This document shows, piece after piece, positions 36,622 to 45,879 of a DNA stretch of 64,000 nt. Origin of the DNA: JAFLCM01 sp046154665. Its GTDB lineage: Bacteria; Planctomycetota; Phycisphaerae; Phycisphaerales; UBA1924. The position numbers were made by a program, and so were the translations under genes. The notes beneath the pieces are model-generated. The model worked only from the letters and a program-made list of their open reading frames with translations, searched no databases and was not told the DNA's origin. The stretch is from NCBI GenBank assembly GCA_046154665.1, contig JBJXFG010000032.1:33846-97845 (forward strand), written 5' to 3'. Each line of letters opens with the position of its first letter. The first letter of the stretch is position 1.

Positions 36622-39516
36622 ATGACCCGATTTTGCTTCATGCTCGCCCTGGTGGGTGTTGTGCAATTGCTGGCCAGCTGCGGCACACAGCCAAGAACTG
36701 CCGCGACCCAAAGCCACCGCGCCATCAGTATCACGACGGACAGCGCTGCAACAGCCTCTGCTATCCAGTCCCCCGCACCCCTGATCACGACACCCGTCCC
36801 TGCTGCACAACGTCTCGTCACGCACGATGATGTCCGCGCCGACCTTGAGGAACTGATCCTCGCCTTCAAGGACCTGCACCCGAAGCCGTTCTGGTCCAAG
36901 TCCGAAGCTCGGATTCGCGCTCAGGCAGACGTGATCGTGGAGCGCGCTGCCGGCGGAACATTGACCGAGCGTGAGTACTTCCGTCAAGCGGCCCAGCTCG
37001 TCATCGCCTTTGACGACCCGCACTCCTGGCTCATGACCCCTGGCTACGCGGACTATCGCGACGCTGGGGGTCTGCTGTTGCCGATCGATCTTCGGATTGA
37101 CGGCACGGCCGCGACCGTCCGTTTCGCGCCGCCCGATGCCCAGATCCCGGCGGGTGCCAGGCTCGTGAGCGTGAATGGCGAGCCGATCGAGGAGATCGTC
37201 GCCGAGTTCCGCCCGCTCACCGGCCAGCTCGACGATCCCTTCGGCGACGAGTTTCTGGCGACGTTTTTCCGACGCTATCTCTGGTACTTCCGAGGCTGGT
37301 CCGACAGTTTCACGATCACATACGAGCACCAGCAGCAACTGAGGGAAGCACAGGTTGCGGGGCTTTCCAACGCCGGGTTCACAAAGCTCAGCGAAGCGGC
37401 GGATCTGGCCGACCCGCTGGTGTATCGCGCGCTCGGCAACAGCAAGGCCGTGATCGAGTTTCGCCTGTGTGTCGATCCTGAAACCACACGCGCGTTCTGC
37501 GAGCGCATCTTTGAGCAGGTGCTTGCCGACGGCATCACCACGCTCGTCATCGACGCACGCGACAACACCGGCGGTGGTGATGCCTCGTGGATCACGCTGC
37601 TGGAGTTCCTCACTGAAAAGCCCTTCAGCGGGTATCTCAGCTCCCAGTTCCGAGTCTCACAGCGTCTCAAAGACCAACTCGGCCAGAAGGAAGTCGAGAT
37701 GGGATACGGGCCCGACGCATGGGCCGCCCCGGTGGGCAGCGTGATCGTGCGACCGCGCGGACTGGAGGACCTCATCACCCCGCCCGCCAACGCGACGCGA
37801 TTCAACGGCCGCTGGGCGGTGATGGCCGGGCGACGCACGTTCTCCAGCGGCATGTCGTTCGTGTGCGCGGTCAAGGCGTTCAAACTCGCCCCGATCATCG
37901 GCAGTGAGACCGGAGGCCGTGTCAAGGGCTTCGGGCAATGGGTGCCAGTCAAGCTTCCCCGCTCGGGAATGACGGCGGCGATCTCGACCAAGCAGTTTGA
38001 TGGAGCCGTGGATGTGCCGTACCGCAGAGGTGTCCCGCCCGACATAGCCGTGGCGGAAGCCCCCGAGGTCGTTCCAAACTCGGACGCCGATCCGGTGCTG
38101 GCCGCGGCGATGAAGGCACTTGCGGATGATGAGTGGACGCGCGAGGCCCGGCTCGCAGACTTTGACGTGCTGGTCACGAAACTCGAAGCCAACTACGCCG
38201 GTTGGGAAACCAAGGTGACGCCAGAGACGCGTGCCGCATTTGACGAGGTCGTCGCGACGCAGCGCCAACTCGCGGGAGACGCCGTCAGCGATGAATCGTT
38301 TCTCGATTCGGCACGGGGCCTGATCGCGTTCTTCGCCGACAAGCACCTGAGCATCCGCGCCGCGAGACCCAATCAGTCGCCGGGCACGCCAGCGGCGCCA
38401 GCGACCCCAAAGCTCGATTGGACTGAAGCCAGCGTCAAGTCCAAGCTCGATGCCGACGCCGCGAAACGTGAGCCCCTCGAAGGCATCTGGGAGACCGTCG
38501 ATGGCCGCTACCGGCTCGGCGTTCTCAAGATCGGCTCCGGCGCATTCGCTGCATCCGTGCTCGCTAGCCAAGCCGACAACTGGACGCCGGGGATGATCAA
38601 GGCCGAGTTCCAGCCCGGCAAAGATCCAGCCATCACCGGCACCTGGCGGATGGGCGATCATTCCCAGACCGCCGTTGTTGGTGAGTTCTTGAGCGACGGG
38701 CTGCTCGTCATCAACGCCGCTGGCGGCACGTGGCTCCAGCGGGTCTACCCGCCCGCGCCCGCACTCGACGTCTCCGTGGCGGCCCGCAACGTCGCTTGGC
38801 CCGAAGTGTTCTATCTCAGACTCTCTGACCGTACCGGCTGGCTGCGGCTACCGAGCTTCCAGGATCCGGTGCTTCCCAAGCTGACCGCGATCATGGAAGA
38901 GCAGAAGGCCGACTTCGCGACCCTCGAGAACCTCATCATCGACATCCGCAACAACGGTGGCGGTTCCGACTATGTCTACGCCCCGATCATGCCGCTCATC
39001 TACTCGCGTCCGGTATACACCGTTGGCATCCAGCTCAAGTGCAGCCCGGACAACATCGCCGGCTGGGAGGCCCTGCTGACTGATCCGCAGATCCCCGCCG
39101 ACCAACTCGAGTCAATCCGAAATCGCATCGAAGGCATGCGCCAACACCTCGGGGGCTACTACACCCCCCAGCCAAGCGCTACGGTTGAGACCTTCCCGGA
39201 AGTCAAGCTCTTCCCCAAGCGCGTCGCGCTGCTGATCGAGGGCGCGGGCAGCTCAGGTGAGCAGTTCATCCTCGAAGCGATGCAGAGTCGCAAAGTTACC
39301 ATGTTCGGCCAAGGCTCTTCCGCGGGTGTGCTCGACCACGCCAATGTTCGCTCTTTCCCGCTGCCTTCGGGCCGGTTTGAAGTCCGCAACCCTACCAGCC
39401 GTTCGCTGCGACTCCCCAACTTCCCGGTCGATCCGCAAGGCATCGCGCCGGACATCACAGTTCCCGAAGGTGAGAAGGACGAAATCGAGTTCGTGCGGAA
39501 GTGGCTCGAGCAGTAA
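36622..39516 (+). CDS. Lipoprotein with two S41 (tail-specific) peptidase domains
   Basis: 964 residues from the ATG at 36622. The signal ends in LLASC. Two S41 units are visible. The first has TLVIDARDNTGGGDASW and RTFSSGMSF (catalytic Ser-like, about residue 409), then SETGGRVKG. The second has LIIDIRNNGGGSDYVYAPI and GAGSSGEQF (about residue 877), then GQGSSAGVLDH. Each is preceded by helical parts with a hinge at about 560-600. S41 peptidases cleave protein C-termini, and these look like the C-terminal processing type without an obvious PDZ. The lysine partner of the Ser-Lys dyad could not be placed with certainty. An earlier ATG (36562) would bypass the signal. Confidence 0.85.
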   Translation: MTRFCFMLALVGVVQLLASCGTQPRTAATQSHRAISITTDSAATASAIQSPAPLITTPVPAAQRLVTHDDVRADLEELILAFKDLHPKPFWSKSEARIRAQADVIVERAAGGTLTEREYFRQAAQLVIAFDDPHSWLMTPGYADYRDAGGLLLPIDLRIDGTAATVRFAPPDAQIPAGARLVSVNGEPIEEIVAEFRPLTGQLDDPFGDEFLATFFRRYLWYFRGWSDSFTITYEHQQQLREAQVAGLSNAGFTKLSEAADLADPLVYRALGNSKAVIEFRLCVDPETTRAFCERIFEQVLADGITTLVIDARDNTGGGDASWITLLEFLTEKPFSGYLSSQFRVSQRLKDQLGQKEVEMGYGPDAWAAPVGSVIVRPRGLEDLITPPANATRFNGRWAVMAGRRTFSSGMSFVCAVKAFKLAPIIGSETGGRVKGFGQWVPVKLPRSGMTAAISTKQFDGAVDVPYRRGVPPDIAVAEAPEVVPNSDADPVLAAAMKALADDEWTREARLADFDVLVTKLEANYAGWETKVTPETRAAFDEVVATQRQLAGDAVSDESFLDSARGLIAFFADKHLSIRAARPNQSPGTPAAPATPKLDWTEASVKSKLDADAAKREPLEGIWETVDGRYRLGVLKIGSGAFAASVLASQADNWTPGMIKAEFQPGKDPAITGTWRMGDHSQTAVVGEFLSDGLLVINAAGGTWLQRVYPPAPALDVSVAARNVAWPEVFYLRLSDRTGWLRLPSFQDPVLPKLTAIMEEQKADFATLENLIIDIRNNGGGSDYVYAPIMPLIYSRPVYTVGIQLKCSPDNIAGWEALLTDPQIPADQLESIRNRIEGMRQHLGGYYTPQPSATVETFPEVKLFPKRVALLIEGAGSSGEQFILEAMQSRKVTMFGQGSSAGVLDHANVRSFPLPSGRFEVRNPTSRSLRLPNFPVDPQGIAPDITVPEGEKDEIEFVRKWLEQ

Positions 39517-40804
39517 TCCGCCGTGGGCTGGTTCATACTGCACTCTGAAGAGCATTTCAGCCTCGCAAACGACCAGCGGATCGCACAAGTGTCGGAACTC
39601 GGTCTTCCAGATGATAAAGCCCTCCAAGAAAAGTTCTATTGGTGTGCTGTCACCCCGACTTGTTTCAGAGTAAAGCCCTTCGGCAAGCATCTCGAAGGCT
39701 CTTCTCGTTATGGAGTCAGGATTTGCCCTATCTCACTCGCGGTTCAAGCACCTGGGCTTCGCGGCGATTTTCAGGGTCATTTTGGCCTGACTTCCGGCAA
39801 GATTCGAACTTTCTGCCATCGGTCGACTAGAAAGCCGGAACGCCTACGCTGCTTTTTCTCTGGCCAAGCTCACGTTTCACCGCAAAGGTTGCTTGGCATG
39901 GAACTGCAGCGATGGCGGTCGATTCTCGGCGAAGCCAACCTCACGCGGATTTCGCAGCTGCGCAGGGCCATACTCGCCGCATGAACGCTTCAAGTGCGCC
40001 TTGCACGCTCCTGAGCCCCGATCGTCGGTCCTCAAAAGCCGGAACGATGCGACGTCGGGGATCGATGCGAGCAGTCGTCATCCTGACGGAACTTGATCCC
40101 GGCCTTTGCATGCTCATCCTGACGCTTCAAACTTCGGGCCATCTCTTCCGGGCGTCTGTTCACGGACGCTGCTTCGAGTGCGGACGGCGCGCTCGCCGTT
40201 GACCAGATCAGCAGCAGAGCATCCGCGTGGAGTTCTTCGTGGGCCTGTTGCGTCTGGATTCAAGTCACGAGGAGATCAGCAGCCGGGCACCACGATTCCG
40301 AGCCCGCACCCACACCGTGTGAAGCTCGACTGGTGGATCGCCACCCGACCCTTTCGGAGATCAAGCCCTTCGGCCAGCAGGTCGACGGGTCAGACCATGC
40401 CGCAGACCAAACAAAGCAGCATCGGCGGGATGGCATGGACGTCCTGTCGTGCGGCTGAATTCCGGCCTGACGGACTTCGGTGCCCTCGATCAGCAGGTCG
40501 ACTCCGCTAACCTCTCGACATTCCGCCCGATGCTTCGCACCACCGACCCAGTCGGCGACTTCAACGGCGGCGGCGACGTCAGTACCCCCGATCTCTCCGA
40601 CTTGCTCGCACGTTTCGGCCGAGCCTCCAGCGATGAAACAGCCACCTGGGACGATCGGAGCCGACTCGTCTCCTCCGTTGGCACCACCACCGGCTCCGGC
40701 GGCGGTTCCGGGTGGGTGAGGGGGCAGGTCAAGATTGGCACTCGATTCTGGGAAGCTCGAGGACTCTGATTCCGACGCATCCCGAATCGTCCATATGATC
40801 CGCC
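39517..40804. other. 1.3-kb stretch of degenerate sequence
   Basis: Short overlapping ORFs in several frames with no consistent protein features, and a lower GC content than the flanks. Phrases recur, for example AAGCCCTTCGGCMAGCA at about 39675 and 40365. It also ends in a dockerin-like remnant (40449-40700). I read it as decayed remains of secreted-protein genes. No intact gene can be supported here. Confidence 0.55.
40449..40769 (+). pseudogene. Remnant of a dockerin-tailed secreted protein
   Basis: The frame encodes VGDFNGGGDVSTPDLSDLLARFGR, which matches the GDLNGDGVVNTADLTRFLGRFGQ tail of the intact protein ending at 60663. The second calcium-loop Asp is lost (GGG in place of GDG), and no signal peptide or body domain precedes it. 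The tail beyond RFGR (SSDETATWDD...) is not the usual short ending. Confidence 0.5.
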
Positions 40805-41449
40805 GTGCCCTCACCGACGCGTTTCATTTCTTCTTCGACGCTTGCGGCCGTGCTCGCAGCCATCGCAGTTCTACTCGGTGCCTGCCAGACCGAGGAGAAA
40901 GTCGTCTCCGTCAAGGGAGGCTTCGGCGGGCTGGCGCGGCTGCCGGGGGCGAGTTCGCAGTTGCCGCTCGACGCGGTGGGGCCCAGCGCGGCGGATTCCA
41001 CAGACCGGTGGAGCCAACTGCTGGGCAAGGACAACAAGGGCAAGCCCGTCGAGGGCCACGCCCTGCGCCGCGAGCTCGACGACGGCGGCGTCCTTCTCGT
41101 GGCTCGCTCGCCGCGCGAGCTCATCGTGCATCTCTACGAAACGCTGCGCGACAACGAGCTCGAGCTGCTCGAAGAGCAGGTCATCAGCCAGCGCACCAAG
41201 CAGGCGTATATGGCGGAGCGCAAGACGCCGAAGGACGCCGTGGCGTGGCTGGTCGAGCACCGCGAGGACGTCGAGGCTCTCTTAGCGACGATGCCGGCGG
41301 GCGAGCAGACGCCGGGGGTGCTGATGAAGCCGCTCGGGAACAATGCGTTTCGTCTGAGTTCCGCCGACGCGCCGTCGCTGGGGCTCAAGCTGCGCCGGCT
41401 TGATCTGGTAATCGAGCAGGGGCGGTTCCGGTTGCTGACGATTCAGTAG
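40805..41449 (+). CDS. Lipoprotein, conserved hypothetical
   Basis: 214 residues. The signal ends in a lipobox (VLLGAC). The mature part begins TEEKVVSVKGGFGGLARLPGASSQ, then a core with LLVARSPRELIVHLYETLRDNELELLEEQVISQRTK, and ends in strands LKLRRLDLVIEQGRFRLLTIQ. The core looks like an alpha/beta envelope protein. No function is recognisable. The stop is 9 bases before the zinc-ribbon membrane gene, so they form one transcription unit. Confidence 0.75.
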   Translation: MPSPTRFISSSTLAAVLAAIAVLLGACQTEEKVVSVKGGFGGLARLPGASSQLPLDAVGPSAADSTDRWSQLLGKDNKGKPVEGHALRRELDDGGVLLVARSPRELIVHLYETLRDNELELLEEQVISQRTKQAYMAERKTPKDAVAWLVEHREDVEALLATMPAGEQTPGVLMKPLGNNAFRLSSADAPSLGLKLRRLDLVIEQGRFRLLTIQ

Positions 41450-41458
41450 GAGAGGCTC

Positions 41459-42448
41459 ATGGGGCTTATGTGGCTTGGATACCTCACCTGGCTGCTCCCG
41501 GTGTTGTTTGTGCTTGCGATCAGCGCGCTGAATATTTGGACGTGCGTGACCAAGCCCAATCGCTGGCGCGGCGAACCCGCGTGCGAGCGGTGCGGGTACA
41601 CCATCACCGGGCTGGAGTCGCTCGCGTGCCCCGAGTGCGGCACGGACCTGCGGCGCACCGGCATCATCACGCCCGCGATGGAACTGAGGCGCCGCGGCTC
41701 GCTCGCGAAGGCGATCATCGGCTGGACGTGTTCTGTGTTCCTGGTCTCGTTCCTCGGATTCGCTTGGTGGTCCATCGCCGCCATCGGCGCGACGAGGATG
41801 ATGGGGGCGGGATCGAACACCACCACGATCACCTTGACCGAGACATTCACTCCGGTGTCCGGTTCGCTCGAACTCGTACGACTGACAACATCCCAGACCA
41901 CAGGCGCCGTGGCGATGGAAAACATTGAACTGCAGTTCGTCGCCCTCGATGGACAGACTTCGACGATGTCAGCCACGCTCGCGCCCAGTGGATGGGAGTT
42001 CTCCTCGCCAAGTGAGATCGGCATCGATCTCTCGACGGTGAGCGACCCCGGCCCGGCGGAGATCGCAGCCGTCATGCGGGCCGCGGGCATCCCGACGGAT
42101 CGTGACAGTGTCCGAGCGGAAGCGAACGAGATCGCGCTGCTGCTCGATGAGAAACTCTCGAACCCGATCACGCCCGCGCCACCGTCGAACCTGTCCTTTC
42201 AGACGCTGCGTGCCCAGCCGAGCAGCAGCAGCATCTCGGCGGCCGCACAACCGCCAGTGGCGGCGGCACCCAACCCCTTCGTTGCGTTTTACATCGGTGC
42301 CGCCGCGGCGTTCGCGATCTGGCTGGGCGGGCTGTTCCTCGTTGTGTGGCTGAGGCGGAGGCTCCGCCGAATGGCCGACATCTATGAACAAACGGCGCTC
42401 TCAAAGCTGGCGGTCTCCCCGGACCGACACCGCCCGCGCACGTCGTGA
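41459..42448 (+). CDS. Membrane protein with CxxCGY zinc ribbon
   Basis: 329 residues. An N-terminal membrane segment (residues 3-28) is followed by a zinc ribbon CERCGYTITGLESLACPECG, then a second segment (about 82-107), an extracytoplasmic Thr/Ser-rich domain, and a C-terminal segment (FVAFYIGAAAAFAIWLGGLFLVVWL). Planctomycete genomes carry many such proteins, and the ribbon resembles the one in the gene at 50472. No enzymatic motif. Function unknown. Confidence 0.75.
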   Translation: MGLMWLGYLTWLLPVLFVLAISALNIWTCVTKPNRWRGEPACERCGYTITGLESLACPECGTDLRRTGIITPAMELRRRGSLAKAIIGWTCSVFLVSFLGFAWWSIAAIGATRMMGAGSNTTTITLTETFTPVSGSLELVRLTTSQTTGAVAMENIELQFVALDGQTSTMSATLAPSGWEFSSPSEIGIDLSTVSDPGPAEIAAVMRAAGIPTDRDSVRAEANEIALLLDEKLSNPITPAPPSNLSFQTLRAQPSSSSISAAAQPPVAAAPNPFVAFYIGAAAAFAIWLGGLFLVVWLRRRLRRMADIYEQTALSKLAVSPDRHRPRTS

Positions 42449-42486
42449 TCCCACGACCCGAGGCACGACCTGCAAAGCGCGAGGGT

Positions 42487-43362
42487 TCACGGCGGCATCG
42501 TCGCCCCCCGAATCCGAGCCAGCGACTCGAGCAGCCCCGGCACATCGCGGAGCGCCAACATGGTCGCCGCGTCGCTCGCGGCACGGTCCGGGTCGGGGTG
42601 GCACTCCAGAAACACCGCGTGAACGCCCGCCGCCACCGCGGCCCGGGCCAGCATGGGCACCCGCTCGCGTCTCCCAGCCGTGACTGCTCCGCCCACCCCT
42701 GCACCCGCGCCGGGCAGCTGCGCCGAGTGCGTGGCATCAAAGCACACCGGCGGCGCACCGCCTGTCACTTCGAGTTCCATCATGTCGCCGATGCCGATGA
42801 AATCGTTGACCAGACGGCCGTAGCCGAAAAACGTCCCGCGCTCGGTCAGCATCACGTTGGTGCAGCCCGCCTGGGCGAGTTTCTGGACCGGGCCGATCAT
42901 CTCGGCGGGCGAGAGGAACTGGCCCTTCTTGACGTTCACCGCGCGCCCGCGCGACGCCGCGGCACGCCCTGCGGCGACCAAGAGGTCGGTCTGGCGGCAC
43001 AGAAACGCCGGGATTTGCAGCACATCGACGACTTCGGCGGCGGGCGCTGCGTGCTCGGGGGCGTGGATGTCGGTGGTGACGGGCACGCCGAGGGTCGCTT
43101 TCACGCGGGCGAGCGTGGCGAGGCCTTCTTCGAGGCCCGGCCCGCGCGCCGAAGTGATGCTGCTGCGGTTCGCCTTGTCGAAGGAGGCCTTGAAGATGTA
43201 CGGCAGGCCGAGGCGGGCGCAGGCGTCGCGCACCGTCGTACCGACGGTGACGGCGAGGTCATAGGACTCGAGCGTACACGGGCCGGCGATGACGGCGAGC
43301 GGACATGCATCACCGATGATGATCGCGGCGCTGGGGTGGTGGATGGTGCAGTGTCGGGTCAT
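42487..43362 (-). CDS. kdsA: 3-deoxy-8-phosphooctulonate synthase, metal-dependent type
   Basis: 291 residues from the ATG at 43362, which overlaps the VapC stop (ATGA). Motifs: VIAGPCTLES, FKASFDKANRSS, VTTDIHAPEHA, AVNVKKGQFLSP, ERGTFFGYGRLVNDF and DATHSAQLPG. It condenses phosphoenolpyruvate with arabinose 5-phosphate to give KDO 8-phosphate for lipopolysaccharide. The Cys at residue 29 in AGPC marks the metal-dependent class; the metal-free class has Asn there. The protein indicates that LPS is made. The link to the VapBC pair is discussed in the findings. Confidence 0.94.
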   Translation of the reverse strand: MTRHCTIHHPSAAIIIGDACPLAVIAGPCTLESYDLAVTVGTTVRDACARLGLPYIFKASFDKANRSSITSARGPGLEEGLATLARVKATLGVPVTTDIHAPEHAAPAAEVVDVLQIPAFLCRQTDLLVAAGRAAASRGRAVNVKKGQFLSPAEMIGPVQKLAQAGCTNVMLTERGTFFGYGRLVNDFIGIGDMMELEVTGGAPPVCFDATHSAQLPGAGAGVGGAVTAGRRERVPMLARAAVAAGVHAVFLECHPDPDRAASDAATMLALRDVPGLLESLARIRGATMPP

Positions 43363-43790
43363 GGGTTCGGTGGCCAATCAGGGATGATCGACAATGGCAC
43401 CGCGGTACCGAGGTCGGGCCGAGAGAAGTCGCGACGATCGAGCGTGAATATGGTCGTTACACCGACCTTTGCCGAGAGCCGGACGAGGCATGCATCGGCA
43501 AGTTGCAGCCCTTTCAGCTTGGGGGTCCGGATGAGCCGTTCGATGGTCGCCGCATCGTCCCGGTCAAGGTGCTCGATTTTCACCGCACCCTGCCCGATGA
43601 GTTCCAATGCCGATGCTGGCCCGTTGGGCACATGGCGCAGCATCCACGTCGCTTCGGTGAGAACCGGCCAGCATGTCACGGGCGGCGTTCCAAGCCTGCG
43701 AAAGGTCTCCAAGCACTTCGCGTGGTGTTGGTCTCTGAGGCTCAGGATCGCGACGATCGGGCCGGTGTCGATGATCACAGGTTCGGTCAC
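43359..43790 (-). CDS. VapC-type PIN-domain toxin
   Basis: 143 residues from the GTG at 43790, overlapping the antitoxin stop (GTGA). PIN acidic residues are in place: VIIDTGPIVAIL (Asp), VLTEATWML (Glu), LQLADACLVRLS (Asp) and TLDRRDF (Asp). VapC proteins are RNases that often cut tRNAs or rRNA and are held inactive by the adjacent antitoxin. The stop overlaps kdsA. The longer start (43862) overlaps the antitoxin by 75 bases and was rejected. Confidence 0.88.
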   Translation of the reverse strand: MTEPVIIDTGPIVAILSLRDQHHAKCLETFRRLGTPPVTCWPVLTEATWMLRHVPNGPASALELIGQGAVKIEHLDRDDAATIERLIRTPKLKGLQLADACLVRLSAKVGVTTIFTLDRRDFSRPDLGTAVPLSIIPDWPPNP

Positions 43791-44071
43791 GAGACGTTGT
43801 CCTCGCCGAAGCCTTCCATATAGGCCTTGTTCGTGCTCAGATCCGGCGGCCCCTCGACACATCCGATCAAGCCGGCACGCAGCGCGATCTCGTAGGGCGT
43901 GAGCTGCGGCGGGTGTGTCGCGGCGTTGGGCTTCAATCGCGACGCAGCCTCCAGAATCACCCGCGCAGCCTCGCGCGGGTCGATCGGCTCGCTCAGCGAC
44001 TCCCGCACGGCCCGCGCGATCTCGCGTGTCCGTTCGTCGTCGCTGGGGAACTGGCGTTCAGGCATGATCAT
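43787..44071 (-). CDS. Antitoxin of the PIN-domain toxin (VapB-like position)
   Basis: 94 residues from the ATG at 44071 (a second ATG follows at 44065). The protein is acidic and small, beginning MIMPERQFPSDDERTREIARAVRESLSE, with a helix-rich middle and ending YMEGFGEDNVS. It overlaps the toxin start by 4 bases. I do not recognise a named antitoxin fold, so its role is inferred from position, size and overlap. Confidence 0.65.
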   Translation of the reverse strand: MIMPERQFPSDDERTREIARAVRESLSEPIDPREAARVILEAASRLKPNAATHPPQLTPYEIALRAGLIGCVEGPPDLSTNKAYMEGFGEDNVS

Positions 44072-44381
44072 CGCCGTGGGTTCATCATATCGCGATCGCG
44101 CAAGAAACGACGCCGGAGCGCGAGATCGACGCCTGATAACCACGAAGGCGGACCCTCGCCAAAGGTGGGAAGACGGAATCTCGCACCGAGTTGATCCGTC
44201 GTTACGGGCGCTCGTATCGGGAAACCGATGAGATTCCGCCGCGCACTCCCGGACGTGCGGGCCCGTGGGCAAGACGGGCCCCGCGCCCCGGAGGGCCCGG
44301 GCGGCAAGCTTCGCGCGTTGACCCGTGTTATTCCACGGCGTGCGGGCGGATCGACAGCAGTCCTTCGCGAGAAACCACACC
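44072..44381. other. 310-base gene-free stretch
   Basis: Between divergent genes. It contains an inverted pair CGGAATCTC (44173-44181) and GAGATTCCG (44229-44237) with a 47-base centre, and several GC-rich short palindromes. No protein or tRNA is seen. It must hold the promoters of the VapBC-kdsA unit and of the DUF1444 gene, but neither is evident. Confidence 0.45.
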
Positions 44382-45179
44382 ATGGCGAAGATGCCCAGAG
44401 AGCCCGAAGCGTTCGCCGAGAAGGTCTTTGATCTTCTCAAGCGGCTCAAGCCCGAACTCGACGTCAAGCTCACCGGCCCGCAAGAGCTGGTGGTCAACGG
44501 CAGGCGACTCGACCTCGAGAACCTGCACCGCCTCGTCAACGCCGACCGCGAGCGCGGCGTCGAGATCGTCGAGCAGTACCTCGATCACCTGTTCGACGAA
44601 GAAACCCTCGGCGTCGCCGGGATGCCCTGGGACGTGGCCCGCTCGCGCATCATGCCGCGCATCCAGCCCGACAGCATCTTTAAGCACCTCTCGGCCGAGA
44701 TGGTCGCGCACGTGCCGTGGGTCAACGGCACCAGCGTGGTGTTCGTCATCGACATGCCGCACATGACCGTCAGCGTGACCACCGAGCAGATGATCCGCTG
44801 GGGCCGCACCGTCGAAGACCTCGAAGAAACCGCCCGCCAGAACCTCGAGCGCTACACGCCGGAACTCGAGTTCCGCACGCTGGAGAGCGAAGAAGGCGGG
44901 CGTGCCATGGTCCTGGCCCTGCAGGACGGCTACGACGCCTCACGGCTCCTCCTCAATCACCTGTTCGAAGCGCTCGCCCCGCGCCTGGGCGGAGACTTCC
45001 TCGTCGCCACCCCTTCGCGCGACATGTTCCTGGCGATGAGCCCGAACCCCATCGGCTTTGTGCAGAAGGTGCAGGGGCGCGTGAACCACGACTACCTGCG
45101 CCTGCCGTACCCGATCACGAACCGGTTCTTCTATGTGACGCGCGACGGCGTGGCTGGGACCGAAGGGATTGCGGCGTAA
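44382..45179 (+). CDS. DUF1444 domain protein
   Basis: 265 residues from the ATG at 44382. Helical N-terminus (FAEKVFDLLKRLKPELDVKLTGPQELVV), a conserved-looking middle (NLHRLVNADRERGVEIVEQYL) and a mixed C-terminal domain with MTVSVTTEQMIRWGRTVEDLEETARQNLE and DYLRLPYPITNRFFYVTRDG. The family is cytosolic and of unknown function. Stop and start context are clean, and the longer ORF start at 44325 is not conserved in appearance. Confidence 0.8.
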   Translation: MAKMPREPEAFAEKVFDLLKRLKPELDVKLTGPQELVVNGRRLDLENLHRLVNADRERGVEIVEQYLDHLFDEETLGVAGMPWDVARSRIMPRIQPDSIFKHLSAEMVAHVPWVNGTSVVFVIDMPHMTVSVTTEQMIRWGRTVEDLEETARQNLERYTPELEFRTLESEEGGRAMVLALQDGYDASRLLLNHLFEALAPRLGGDFLVATPSRDMFLAMSPNPIGFVQKVQGRVNHDYLRLPYPITNRFFYVTRDGVAGTEGIAA

Positions 45180-45320
45180 GACCCGCGTTTGTCACCTTTC
45201 AAGGCGCAGATCGCACCCGAGAGCGGCTTCCAGGTCCTTTAAACCCCATACCTCGGCCGGAGCGCGCGCTGAACCCGCTGGTGATCGGCGCGCGAGCAGA
45301 ATCAATCCATCACGCGGAAT

Positions 45321-45704
45321 CTAGCCGCCACGGATCAGACTCGATGGCCATCCGACACGGACCAGAAGCCCGTCCGGGCCGGCGATGCCGACTTCGTAGA
45401 GTCCCCATTCGCGGTGCCGAAGAACCCCACCGGGACGGACGATGAGGTCATCGACGCGCGCGGCGATCTCTTCAACCTGGGGCGACCGTATGAACACGCC
45501 AAAGGGATTGTGCTCCGCCGGCACACGCCACGGTCCACTCCCCGCCTGAGTCAAATGCACCTCGCAGCCCCAGCCGACCATGATGAGGTACTGATCATCC
45601 CCGCCCTCGCGCCGAAACCCGAGGCGTTCCCAAAACGGGACGGCAGACCGCAAGTCATTGCTCGGAACAATCGCAAAGGCACCGACGGCGGCAGGAATGG
45701 GCAT
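45321..45704 (-). CDS. VOC-superfamily (glyoxalase/bleomycin-resistance-like) protein
   Basis: 127 residues. The betaalphabetabetabeta pattern is visible: FAIVPSNDLRSAVPFWERLGF, then CEVHLTQAG, and GPDGLLVRVGWPS. It resembles the bleomycin-resistance branch. Metal-binding residues of glyoxalase I are not fully identifiable, so it may be a binding protein rather than an enzyme. Function unassigned. Confidence 0.75.
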   Translation of the reverse strand: MPIPAAVGAFAIVPSNDLRSAVPFWERLGFRREGGDDQYLIMVGWGCEVHLTQAGSGPWRVPAEHNPFGVFIRSPQVEEIAARVDDLIVRPGGVLRHREWGLYEVGIAGPDGLLVRVGWPSSLIRGG

Positions 45705-45879
45705 GAGTGTCTTCCGGGTTCATGGATCGGTTTCGGCGTTCGTGCGAACCATATCCGCGCGAGGCCAATCCGTGAGGATCAGCGAACCAACGCCGCGGCG
45801 CGAACAAACACGACGCCGAGTTCAAGGTCGCTGCCCCGCAAGTTCGTGACGATCGAACCAATGGACTCGACGGATCCAC

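Noticed and set aside
39523..39984. 153-codon open frame after the S41 gene
   Set aside because: No ribosome binding site or recognisable domain, low-complexity mixed composition, in a decayed tract.
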